Part shown: piece after piece, positions 32,594-43,293 of the stretch
Layout of the letters: each line of letters starts with the position of its first letter
How positions within the stretch are numbered: the first letter of the stretch is position 1
NCBI GenBank assembly: GCA_907163375.1
Contig: CAJQUW010015453.1
Coordinates: 124,001 to 188,000, forward strand
Direction: 5' to 3'
DNA length: 64,000 nucleotides
Source of the DNA: Prostheceraeus crozeri
Lineage: Eukaryota > Platyhelminthes > Polycladida > Euryleptidae
Program-made: the position numbers and the translations under genes
Notes under the pieces: generated by a model
What the model was told of the DNA's origin: nothing
The model's database searches: none
What the model saw: only the letters and a program-made list of their open reading frames with translations

Positions 32594-32875
32594 CGGCAAA
32601 CCGTGATCAGTGAAGCAATTCCATTCTCTTGGTATGTCTATTGCAGTGATTCTGTGCAAAAATTAGAATTTGAAATTTTAATGCCAGTAGGTGGTTCCGG
32701 GCACTTCACAGCGGACCCAGATAGAGGAATATCTTTGCAATGCGGGCGAGTTTTGCAAATCTGATTACAGATTTGTGATTAGGAGCTTCAAATTAGTAGG
32801 AGAGGATGGATTTCGCTGAGAAATTCTTTGTATCGAAAAATGGTTCCGCTAACTTCACAATCAGCTTGCAGAAAA
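32594..32875 (+). repeat. 282-bp direct duplicate of foldback arm sequence
   Basis: This block equals 32937-33218 at an offset of exactly 343 bases, with only a few differences. It is an extra copy of part of the right arm on its inner side, so the right half of the element is asymmetric to the left. Confidence 0.9.
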
Positions 32876-32888
32876 GTCCATGATAACC

Positions 32889-33564
32889 GTAAAATCCATT
32901 TTTCTCGGCAAGTACTTATTCTCCCGTGAAATCGGACGGCAAACCGTGATCAGTGAAGCAATTCCATTCTCTTGGTATGTCTATTGCAGTGATTCTGTGC
33001 AAAAATTAGAATTTGAAATTTTAATGCCAGTAGGTGGTTCCGGGCACTTCACAGCGGACCCAGATAGAGGAATATCTTTGCAATGCGGGCGAGTTTTGCA
33101 AATCTGATTACAGATTTGTGATTAGGAGCTTCAAATTAGTAGGAGAGGATGGATTTCGCTGAGAAATTCTTTGTATTGAAAAATGGTTCCGCTAACTTCA
33201 CAATCAGCTTGCAGAAAAAGTGAAATTCAGATTTCCGGGTGAAATCTGCACAGTTTTGAAAGATGAGGCACATATTCGTGATCAGCACAACAAAATTGAT
33301 CGGGTAGTGACCAAACGAAATTGATTTACTGCGTCAATCAGCGAGACTCAGCAATTGGTTCTGCTGGATGGTTCCGCTAACTTCACAGCGGGACCACTTT
33401 TATCTTTAAACTTGAATTTCTCAAAAGCGACCGTGAATTTGTGGAATCTGAGCTCAGATTCGTAATCAGGAGACTGAAATTGACAAACTAGCAGCTGTTT
33501 CGAATAGAATTAAGCTATAATAAAAAATGGTTCCGCTGAGTGGTTCCGCTAACTTCACACACGT
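32889..33564 (-). repeat. Foldback right arm
   Basis: Reverse complement of 30509-31184, 676 bases, with the same module heads seen as GGTTCCGCTAACTTCAC. Confidence 0.85.
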
Positions 33565-33762
33565 CCATCAGAGGAACAGCGCTCGACTACACATGTGCAA
33601 AAAAGAATCCCATCCACAAGTGGCAAGAAAAATCCATTGAAGCGTTGCCGTGTCTGTTTCAGCAACGGAATCAGAAGAGAATCATGATACATCTGTGATT
33701 CGTGCCCTGACAAGCCTGGGCTTTGCCTGGGTGACTGTTTCAATAAGTTTAAACTTTTAAGT
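33565..33762 (+). pseudogene. Second piggyBac C-terminal fragment, 3' segment
   Basis: It resumes PSEEQRSTTHVQKRIPSTSG, then RCRVCFSNGIRRES, the same in-frame TGA (33685), and YICDSCPDKPGLCLGDCF. The Cys pattern is the C-terminal zinc-binding domain of piggyBac transposases. The element end follows at 33969. Confidence 0.85.
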
Positions 33763-33973
33763 TTAAATTTTTTGGATAATTTCGACTGTTTTTGCATGTT
33801 TTCTGATGTTAGGGGACTATTCGATCTATTTGGCATCTTATTTAGTGTTGGTTGGGGTCAGGACAACACTTTTTGGTCGAGTAAACAGCATTTGAAAAAT
33901 CCCGAAATTTTAGGATTTTTACAGGCAGCTAGGGGAGGAAGCCATAGATGCGAAACAGGATCGAAAGGGTTAA

Positions 33974-35210
33974 TACCGATGTCATGAACATGTACGGTGA
34001 AATTAATTGATAATTATTCGCAACGTCTAGACATAAACTTGAATGAATAGCACTCGAAATTTAATTGGCACAAGTGATCAAACCAAAAGTCAAACGTTTT
34101 GTAGTTTATTCTATATAGCTTTATAATACAAATTTCGGTTGAAGGCCTTTTGTGAATTGATGCATTCTATGTTCCAACCAATGAAATCAAAGCTGCGTCC
34201 CAAATGCTTTCATCTTCATCTGAATGTTTCGTGTTGCTTTCCTTTTTCTGTTGTGAATATGATTTTACTTTTCAGTGATTTGCCGGCAGCTGAGGAACTA
34301 TTTAATTGCTATTCGAAAGCAATTAATGCAAAGTATCTGCAGCTTAAGGCTGGAGCGTCATTCATCATTTTTCATTATTTTTATCACTAACAAAAACAGT
34401 CATTTACGTGATACATTAATAATTTAGTGACAACATTTCGGAATTTGACTATTTCTTCATAAGTTATCTCAATACGGATCATCAAATACTGCTATTGATC
34501 ATAGAAGGAAATACAAGGGAAAACTCTGATGTAAGAAGAAAATGAGATGTTGGGATGTCAATAAAAAAATCATCAAATTTCAGATAGGATGCTTTCATAA
34601 TCAGATGAAAAAATTAGGACTAAAATAAATGTAGGTAATTAGGTCCATCATATTTCCAACATCCATTCATGAATGAAACTGTAAACCTGATCAATGAATG
34701 TATATGTAGGCCTACAACTGGTCATCAATAAGAAAATGAAGTATTTCTAGATTCGATACAAAGATTTTCAGATGTTCAGTGGGCAAAAGTTTGTAAACAC
34801 GTTCATATACAGTACATTAATGCAATCATTAAGTCACCTCCTCAAATCGTATAGAATGGTCTGCAGTCGTCTATTAAGTACCTTAAATTTATATGCCAAA
34901 TCAAATCTAGCATTTTAACCATAGAAATGGATCTTCATCTCATGTTTTTGTCTTATAGATGTCTACGGATAACTATGTAATTTTTCACTACTTCTGGCAT
35001 AGCTATCAGTCCCTTCCATTCAATATTTCAATACTATTCTGTTGTCAATTGCGATATCGAATAAAACTGCTCATAAGAGCTGGCGAAAAAGTAATATCAT
35101 AGCTGTCGTCATAAATCAACCATTGTTTCCATACTTCCCTTATATACTTACATTGGAGTAGGTATTATATGTAAAGATGGTAACTCCCGCATTTATTAAA
35201 TCCCCAATGT
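33974..35210. other. Spacer with one weak exon candidate
   Basis: Mostly AT-rich. A good acceptor (TTACTTTTCAG ending 34275) precedes the frame DLPAAEELFNCYSKAINAKY (34277 onward), but only a weak donor (GTCATT) follows and the product is not recognised. It is therefore noted, not called. Confidence 0.4.
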
Positions 35211-35651
35211 GTACACTTTCGATTTTATTAAATGAACTCAAAGGAGATACAGTCGGAATTGTTTACAAATGTGAGATATGCGCATGCAGTTTTGAAGAAA
35301 TTGGAACGGAATTGACTGATCATGATAGCATAAAGCAGAAGGAAATGACATTATTTTACAGATAGTCCGCTTCTATGACAGCCTTGGTGAGGTAATGTTT
35401 GTTAAATTGGCAACTCGATGACCTGCGCTGTTGCTTTCAGCTGAACCTCAAAAGAATCTTTTTAAGAGTGATGACGCAACCTGCCACTGATAGAGCAAAA
35501 TGACAGAATCAAGGACAATTATATCAATCAACTTCGAAGGATGTAAATCGGTCGACCACATCACTCATCAGATTCAAGAAATGAAGCATGAATTTAGTAA
35601 ATCATAAAATCAAGCCGTTGAAAATTGGATTAAAAACTTGACATTTAAGCC
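35211..35651 (+). repeat. Dispersed repeat R1, uninterrupted copy
   Basis: About 441 bases cover both halves of the interrupted R1 (13261-13482 and 20234-20450) in one piece, at roughly 75-80% by eye. It serves as the empty-site reference for element Y, though the junction itself is too diverged to define the target base by base. The frame at 35177-35365 is within it and is not conserved. Confidence 0.75.
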
Positions 35652-38600
35652 AAGAAAGCACGGATAATATCGCGACTTTTTCATGAAGACTTCCATTATA
35701 ATACGGAGCATGAAATTCCCTTGATAATCAGCTTGATATCCGCTTAGTTGGGAACGGCCGCTACTTATAACGGGGAGTCATCTCGGTAGTAGGCCCATAT
35801 AAATTAGCAAAATTTTGACTTTTTTAAAACTGCTCAAAAATTGTTTAGGACCACGGGAGCGCGATTTCCGCAAAAAGACTGAATCATTTCATACAAAAAT
35901 TTTCACTGAATACAAATACTTGTTTGAGTCGACACTCTACCTATATATCGCTACCCTATGGTATCTTGGTTCCATTTAAAGTGAAGTTTAGCCTATGGCT
36001 TTAGCCCATTTAGATCCATTGTCTTTGGGTTTAACCCCCTTCGCAGCCCCTTCTCCGCATGTCTATAGCCAGGAAGTCCCATCAAAGTGCAACCTCATGA
36101 TTCTGTAGGATATCTTGGTCAAATTCCTGCCTGACGTGCCCTTTGCAATGAAGTGACAAACAATGAGTCAGAAAGTATGTTTGGTGAGCAGAAAGTTACA
36201 TGAATCCGCATGACTCGGATTAGGTTTTTATATCTCCGTGCATCTCTCGATTGTCAGTGCGTGTGATTTTGATCAAAGGTCTCTTTCCAAGTGTGAGCAG
36301 CTGCACATCTTCACAAATGTCTCACAAATGGTCCTAATTCTATTTGATCTATGACTTATTGAGTTTCTAAATCATTCACCTGTTGCTGTCCTTTTCGTTT
36401 AACTATGGTAAATATATAATGTGTTTGAAGTATACGTTCGTTTTGAATATGAATTGAAGAATCTGTAATATAGATTCTCGTGGTGGCTGACGTCTTCTAC
36501 AGTGCTGTTAGTGCCGAGTTTGTCTTTCTTCATTCGGTTATTTTGGAATTCTACACCCTATCAGAACGAACCGCCTTAGTTAGGTATTTGAAGATGCTTG
36601 AAAGTTGTAGAACACTTGAATAGCTGCAAAATAAATCATTTTCTGTCGAGCATAGTCAAAAATATCTAATGTTATGCTCTAAGGAGAATTATGGAGCTCA
36701 ACTATTATCTATTTTGGGTGGTATAGAAACAAAAGTAGAGGTGCTGCGCATAGAATTATTGTGAGAGACAGACGTGTATAAACTCATTTCTGAAATGACG
36801 CACTTAGTTATGTCAGTTGTGTAACTTGATATAGGCCATTTTGAGCTGGCTCCCAGACTTGTTGTCGATCAGTTTAGGCATAATTCATTCATGATTAAGT
36901 TACTATATACAAAATGAGCAGAAAAATGATTTAGGCCGGTTTATGTTACAAACAAGGCATGTGCAATCGTGTACCGGGCATTATTGTGAGTCATAGTTGT
37001 GTGATGAGGTCGGGTTTAATTTGCAATCTCTATATGCAAGTTTTGGAGACATTCCTTTTTTATAATCATTTTTTTACATCTTTGTGCTCGGTTCTAATAT
37101 TAACATCACCAGCAAATGAAGGTCAGATGGTCAGTTTGTATCTCACATAATGAGTACTATTTTAGCAAGACTTCGAAGAAACATTCGTTCTTCTCCTCTC
37201 TTTAGCAATAAAAAAATGAATTTTTTGCCGTAGTCCATCGATAACGGATTTTTTCTTCGAATTCCTGGTTGTTAAAAGTTTGAAGGGACTTTGAATATAA
37301 CAGTTTTTATAGTTTATTATACACATGTTCGTTTAAGAACAGTGTCCAGCACCGGTATCTATGTCCATGCTAATTTTAGGCGACTAATCTGAATAATGGA
37401 ACCATGGAGCTATAAAATGTGCATCATGGATTTTCATGTTGGCCATATTGGTTGGGGTCAGAAACTGCCGGCATGTGCTAATATTTTCTTACGGGACTCC
37501 CTTGGAAATCATATTCCATTCTCACACTCGGGATGCTGACTGGACTGAAATGTGTGCTGACTTCACCGACCTGCTTTTCTTTACGAAAAGAATGATAGAC
37601 AGTGCATGCCTGATGTGCGACTACTTGCATTGTAGCCTATTCGAAAAGTTGAGGATGTTAAGGAGCTAGAAGTTAAACGCCATTATGTGCAATGAATCTG
37701 GATTGTGCGTTGCTCACAGGTTCCATGATTTGCTAAGTGACAATACTAGAAGCCTTGATTATGGTTCAGTGACCTACAAGTCGAACATTCAACCTCCCCT
37801 AGTAGGCGTTTTATTCCAATAACCAAATAAAACTTAATTTTGTGCCTGAAGATCCTCAAACCTGAAGATTGGTGCCGGTAACTGATTAAAGCTCAGTATT
37901 TTTCGCTTACATGAAGTAGCGCATATTTTATTTTTATGATATGGGACACCTCAACAAGAAAAGGATTATCGTTATCTGGTATGAATATTTTGTAGCACAG
38001 TTGTGTTTTAAGATGCTTATGCGTGCATATGCATGGGCCCTATTTTGGATTTGTGATTCCAAAACTTCTAAACGTGAAAGGTCACTGCAGTGCTCCTCTT
38101 TCCGTAATGTGTGCTTTAACTTCCACGCCTTTGCGCTGCCGTATAGTTTCTTTTTTCATAGTTGTGTTTCAATTGAAAGTCGCGAAATGTAGCCCAGGTG
38201 TCTGTGGTACTGTAACAATCTTTAATTTATTTGCAAATGGAGGTAAAAGAGGCGACTTTGTACATGTAATACATCATTGCAATACTTTCAAAATATCAAA
38301 CCGTTTACTCCTCAAATCAAGAACACGAACATAAAATGTGACAAATGATGTTGCAATTACGGATGATGATGAGAAATTAGATGAGAAAGACAACTTGATG
38401 TTCGATATGATGTGTTTACAATAATATGCTGTTTGAATATGACAATGTCGAGGAAATATATACAAATGAAGATATCACGACATAGACAAAATTGATCTAG
38501 GAGAATAATAAGACAAATCTGGAAGGTGAGGACATTCACATTATTGCAGGAGTGACATTTGGATGTTGGCCCTTTTTATTATAGCAAGAATCACATGAAT

Positions 38601-40163
38601 GAGGCTGCATATTCTGTTCAATTTCTACAGGGTCCTGTATTTACCATTAAATCATCATTTCCATAGATCATTTTCTGCCATGGTCCGATATCTTTTTGTC
38701 CTACGTTAGTAATCATTGATACATTTTTGTAAGTACCAACTATCAACCTCATTTTTCTCAAGGAAGAAAAATGTGCGAGAGCAGCACAAGGTTTCACATT
38801 TTCTGATGCTTGGTATCAGGCTATGCACCAAATATTCGAAGTTTATGAGAATATTTGGTGAAATTGTAATTTAGGAATATTAGATGCGCATTGTGCCATG
38901 ATGTTCAAGTAATGTCAGGTATTCGAGTGACATATTATATTGATAAATATTTGTAGTGAGGGTCTCAAAATGATATGAGATTCCACAGCAAATGTGCTCT
39001 TTAAGGGTCCTACAGCATTTCGAATCCTGCGGATTTCTACAAATTCAGAGAATATGCAAGTATTGAAAATTGCTTTACACTCATTATATATGCTATTAAA
39101 ATGACTACTTTGTTTAAAACTTCGCTGTTAACGACTATGTCATGTGAGCTGATGATTACAGAGGATACTAGACTCTACGTGTAGCACCTATTAATATTCC
39201 TCGAACATTTGATTATGTAACTTATTTTTTTCAGTTTGCAAGTCAAGTTTTATATCCATAAGTATCATTTAATACCCACAACGTCTGTAGCTCGAGCAAC
39301 ATGATACGTTTCTCAATAACAGCGATTGATTATTCTTATTTTTAAAAGACTTTTGAAGTTAGTGTTGCAGCAGGTGGAGCTTTTATATTTATCTTGGGAT
39401 AAGCCCATTGTGAATTCAGGTGACTTGTTATCATTAAGTGGAGGATAGTCAGGAAAGGCAGGATGATTCCTTAGAACTGAACTATAACGACGCAGGCTGC
39501 ATTGCCTTTTTCACGAACTGACCACTAGCTACCTGAAAGCAAGAGAATCTAATGGATTGATGATCATGTTAGCCAGTCTTTTAAGTGATGCAGACAAATC
39601 AGTGGTTCTAATTCGAATATGACATTACCTATCATAAACGGCTTATCTTGATAAATGCAACTCATATTACCTTTTAATTCGACATGCCTATAGAAAATGT
39701 CATTCCTGGGTTTTGGTGTAGCCTATTAATCATTGGAGTTAATTGCATCTTTGTAATTAATACAGTCTAAACTTCATCGTTTATTAGAATTTGCTATTAT
39801 TTCCAAAACTAAAATAAGGAGAGCACACAGTCGACAGAGGCAAATCTCCTGTTAACATACGGAATGCATGTTCCTATGTATAGAGGAAATTATTGCAGTA
39901 GAAGGTTTGGCATAAAATGCATCTGATAAACATTCTCTCGCAATTTTCAGATTATAAATATCAGTTTCAACTGTATCCATTGTTAAATAAATTTAATTCG
40001 TAAATAATATAAGTGTCTATCACATTTGATTTATGATGCGTGTCATGTAAGTTCGAGCAACATGTGAGAGGTTTGACCTGTTCTTGCATTGAATGAACAT
40101 TTGGAACCGTATACGATTGACCTCAATTTACAAAATACACTTTAGTGACAAACAAACATAATC
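35652..40163. other. Noncoding stretch, nothing recognised
   Basis: 4.5 kb of AT-rich DNA. Frames of 60-103 codons (for example 37436-37669 and 38023-38334) show no domain or repeat signature. No terminal repeats or RNA genes were found. Confidence 0.6.
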
Positions 40164-40868
40164 ACCGCAAACCTGTAATAGGCCATCATGGTGGTCTATT
40201 TTTCAAAACTCTCTGTTAGGGGGACGTCTATTACAGGTGGCGTTCTATTAGAGGGTGGCGGTCTATTTTTCAACATCATCGAGTCTAGAAGTATCAAGAA
40301 ACATCGCTTCAATAAAGCTTATATGTCTGTGCATTTTTCATCTAATAAAAAACTCAAATAACTTAATGTTTTACTAAATGCTCGATAAATGATGAAAGTA
40401 GTTACATTTCGGTTTATTAGCATGACCTATTATCTTGTGATCGAAGCTTAGTTTGATACTGAATACATATTTTGCTATTATCGATATTCAGTAAATTGAC
40501 TTGTAAGTATTACTGACAATAATCATTATGGCCTAATAGGAAAGTCTCAACATTTAGCAAGATGGTGCACTACATGTATTTATTTACGGAAGATTACAAC
40601 CTATAAAGAAAGTACGATGACCAACAACATAAATCGTGATTACCATTATAGGCACTTATTGATACATGATGATTGCATGCATCAATATAAGCAATTGTTG
40701 CTCGTAATAATGAAAAGTCAAAGACAAATTTAGAGGACACAAATACATGTGAAGAAATGCAAATAACATACGAAATATCGAACCGGCCTTGCACAAACAA
40801 ATATCTTGGTACTCACTGCTTTAATTGCCAAATACTAGGAAGTGGCGGTCTATTGCAGGTTTTACGGT
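40164..40868. mobile_element. 705-bp TIR element
   Basis: The left end is ACCGCAAACCTGTAATAGGC and the right end in reverse complement is ACCGTAAAACCTGCAATAGA. Near the left end GGYGGTCTATT recurs three times, and it recurs once near the right end. Non-autonomous; family and target duplication not established. The minus-strand frame 40594-40800 inside it is not called. Confidence 0.65.
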
Positions 40869-43079
40869 ACATGGTAGAGTGAGAGGGAAATAATTTTTTA
40901 TATTCATGTTAAAAAGATACAATTCTTTATGAAACGCGGTGAAATTTTCTTATAAATTTAGAGTTAATGCAGATCAAACAAGGCAGAATCAAAAACTTTC
41001 AATGTGGGCCTACTTAGTTATTCTTCATTATCATATTCATGTTTCTTCACTTTTCTACTTCATTGCCTTTCATCTTTTGTTGAGGGATGATCTTCCTTTG
41101 ATGTATAGACCCGTCTTCTCTCAAACAATGATGAAGAGTGGTTAAAAAATGACGAACGGGCGGAACTTAACTAATCTAAATGGTCACAAAATATCACAAA
41201 ACTGTCCAAAAAACGCACAGCAGGGTCAACAAAAAGTAGAATGCATTTATGTTGGGACATGGTCTGATAATCTGGAAAACTGCGCTGAAAACAGTTGACA
41301 AAGCTGCATTAAACCCTAAACCACAAAGAAGCACAATGCATATGCCATTGCCTAGTTCTCAAAGGAGAGCTCATCTTCCATAAAACGAAGATCTCATCAG
41401 TGGATGTGAAACTACTCAGTTCTAAAGCATGGTACTCGTATCCGTATGCTCAGTCCAACAATTTAATTTCTGCTAAAAAGAACGGGTTTTGCCGAGCAAG
41501 AAAGTAAGGTAAACTTGAAAGTTTAGCGACTGTTTAGGATCGCAGTCGCTGGTCAGACGTCGTTCTAAAAGCAAATGGTCCTTCAAGGAACAGTCAAGAT
41601 GAGATGGATCGAAATTTCTTTAAATTGCTTGGAAATACGTATTCTGCAAGAATTTCAGACAGTTCCACTTTTCAGTTGTGCACATATCGTGTTGTGCATG
41701 AGCATTAGAGATGCGCTTATGTCAGAAGATTTATGTTAGAAATGAGTGCTGATTGACAGCAAACATTTATAGCATTTTGAATTTTGTGGTTGTCAACAGC
41801 TTGACAATTGTGAAGCTTGTCATAGGCAAAACCTTCCAACATATTTATTTCGATGTATGCATTTGATCATCTTTAAATTCCACGTTATCATCTTAAGTTT
41901 AATTTGTAAGCTTATCGATTATCCTATACATAAGTGTTTAGACGCAGAAGAATCGCGTAGTTGTTAATGGGTAACATTGAATGTTTGGGATGCTCTCATA
42001 TGACGGAATCCTAATCAACTTTCAATGATACATAAACAGTCGAAACAAATATACTGACATCAATTGACACCTTAATTGAAACTGATTTTTGGAAATATTT
42101 TACTTCACTTCAAACCCCATGCTCTACTAGATGTTGTGCAACAATCCGTACCAAGTTTTACCAAAATCGCTTCCTCACACGAAGACATTCCGTATTTGTG
42201 TTTTCCTTTTTGGAACTTACTAAGATGCTGACTAAAAGTACTAGGACCGCTTTACATAACCGATTGCAAATTTAGCTCGATCTGTGAGTAGTTGCTAAAG
42301 CATCAAGAAATTCGTTGAAAAATATGGCAGGATGGGCAGTAGCCACAATCGAATCACGTTATCAATTGAAGATCACGGAGCCGACTTTGAGTTATTATTC
42401 TTTGGTCTCACGGGCAATGGCATTTGCAAGAATTGAAACTTTTCTGTTTACAAAATTGAAATTCATCAGAAATAGTCTAGGATCCTCATCTACCATGCGA
42501 AAGGAAAAGCAGGAGGGCTATTTTTTTCTCATTAAAAATGTGAAATGCTTATATTGAATACAGCATGAATTATAGCTTTAATTGTTCCGATAGCTAATTC
42601 GTTCTTTTATGCAATCGGACTATGTGTACATGAAATATGTAGATGGCATTTGAATCGCAGGTGACATGTCAAGTAGATTTCAGTTTCTTCCAAAGTCTTA
42701 CGATGTCTATGAATAATGCATAGAATGAAAACGAAAAATTCTCAATTCTGTAAATCAATCGCCTAACCACGATTATTAAACTAAAAATAACCCATAAAAA
42801 TCTTCAATTTCATTTCATATTGAAGCCATACGAAATGATTAAGTGACACGTTTCAGGACATCATGCTCTTACTAATTTAATTTCAATACAGCGCGTGGAC
42901 CAACTGCGTGAATCGACGCGCGCTACCGCTCAAGCAGATAGCTGGTAGTGAAATAATAGCATTGTGCTGAATGACCAACACAATTATCTCTTCCAGGTAA
43001 CAATGGAAATGCTATTGAATGAGCGAATGCTCCACCAGCAAACTCCTGATATCAATAGGCCTCCCACGGACCGCTTCTG
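40869..43079. other. Spacer upstream of the 43-kb gene; probable promoter or 5' UTR at its end
   Basis: Mostly AT-rich, but 42890-43079 is CpG-rich (GCGCGTGGACC, CGACGCGCGCTACCGC), unlike its surroundings. An acceptor-like TCTCTTCCAG ends at 42998, so an untranslated exon may join here. The strand and start are inferred from the downstream exon. Confidence 0.4.
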
Positions 43080-43293
43080 ATGGCCAGCTCATACACGGAG
43101 CGCGTGGTGTTGAACCAGCAACTGATAACATGTCTGAGAGAGCTGGCGACACTTGCGCAGCGATCCGCCGATGTATTCAACGAGTTAGGCAACAGTGTTA
43201 CTGCAATCGACGCTTCGCTGAGTCGGGTGTCAGTAAGAACCGCAGAGCTGGATCGAAAGATCGAAGAATGGAAGGCTTCGCCAGATGGCCAAA
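43080..43293 (+). CDS. First coding exon, WAVE-homology-like coiled coil (WAVE/NHS family?)
   Basis: ATG at 43080 has in-frame stops just upstream (TGA 43020, TGA 43047, TAG 43056), so it is the first Met of its frame. The 71 codons include LNQQLITCLRELATLAQRSA, DVFNELGNSV and SLSRVSVRTAELDRKIEEW. A pattern of LR-L--L----D-F-EL followed by a coiled coil is that of the WAVE-homology domain in WAVE/SCAR and NHS/Guk-holder proteins, which bind the actin-regulating WAVE complex. The match is from memory and modest. The donor is GTAGGT at 43294, leaving one base (A) of the next codon. The exon is distinctly GC- and CpG-rich. Alternatively it could be an unrelated coiled-coil exon. Confidence 0.45.

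Larger units (their letters stand above)
30509..33564. mobile_element. Foldback element with 676-bp inverted arms (MULE/FB-like)
   Basis: The left end is ACGTGCGTGAAGTTAGCGGA and the right end in reverse complement is ACGTGTGTGAAGTTAGCGGA. Nine bases flank it on each side (CCGTCAGAG at 30500, CCATCAGAG at 33565, one mismatch). The uninterrupted piggyBac copy reads CCATCAGAG once. The arms, 30509-31184 and 32889-33564, are equal in length and near-identical. Nine-base duplications with very long terminal repeats fit Mutator-like and Drosophila FB-type elements, which is an inference. No transposase is present. The frames at 30966-31202 and 32880-33107 are arm sequence, not genes. Confidence 0.85.
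30003..33969 (+). mobile_element. piggyBac element, duplicated right portion
   Basis: Homology to the first copy begins at ACCAGGCACTCAAC (30005, equivalent to 23256) and runs to GGTCGA (33880, equivalent to 24113). The true 3' end of the element follows, to GGATCGAAAGGG at 33969. The coding parts differ from copy 1 at only a few bases, so the duplication is recent. The 3' flank lacks about 50 bases that copy 1 has after the reading frame. Confidence 0.85.
22709..33973 (+). mobile_element. Composite piggyBac-type insertion between TTAA sites
   Basis: TTAA at 22709-22712 is followed by CCCTTTCGATCC. At the far end GGATCGAAAGGG is followed by TTAA at 33970-33973. TTAA targets and 12-bp ends starting CCCT are the signature of piggyBac elements. 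Inside lies a transposase-derived frame present twice, because positions 23256-24113 and 30005-33880 are near-identical direct copies. Between the copies sits a 5.9-kb TIR-bounded segment (24114-30002). The second copy is also split by a 3.06-kb foldback element (30509-33564). The original piggyBac was therefore about 1.5 kb and non-autonomous, and it has grown to 11.3 kb. Confidence 0.85.
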
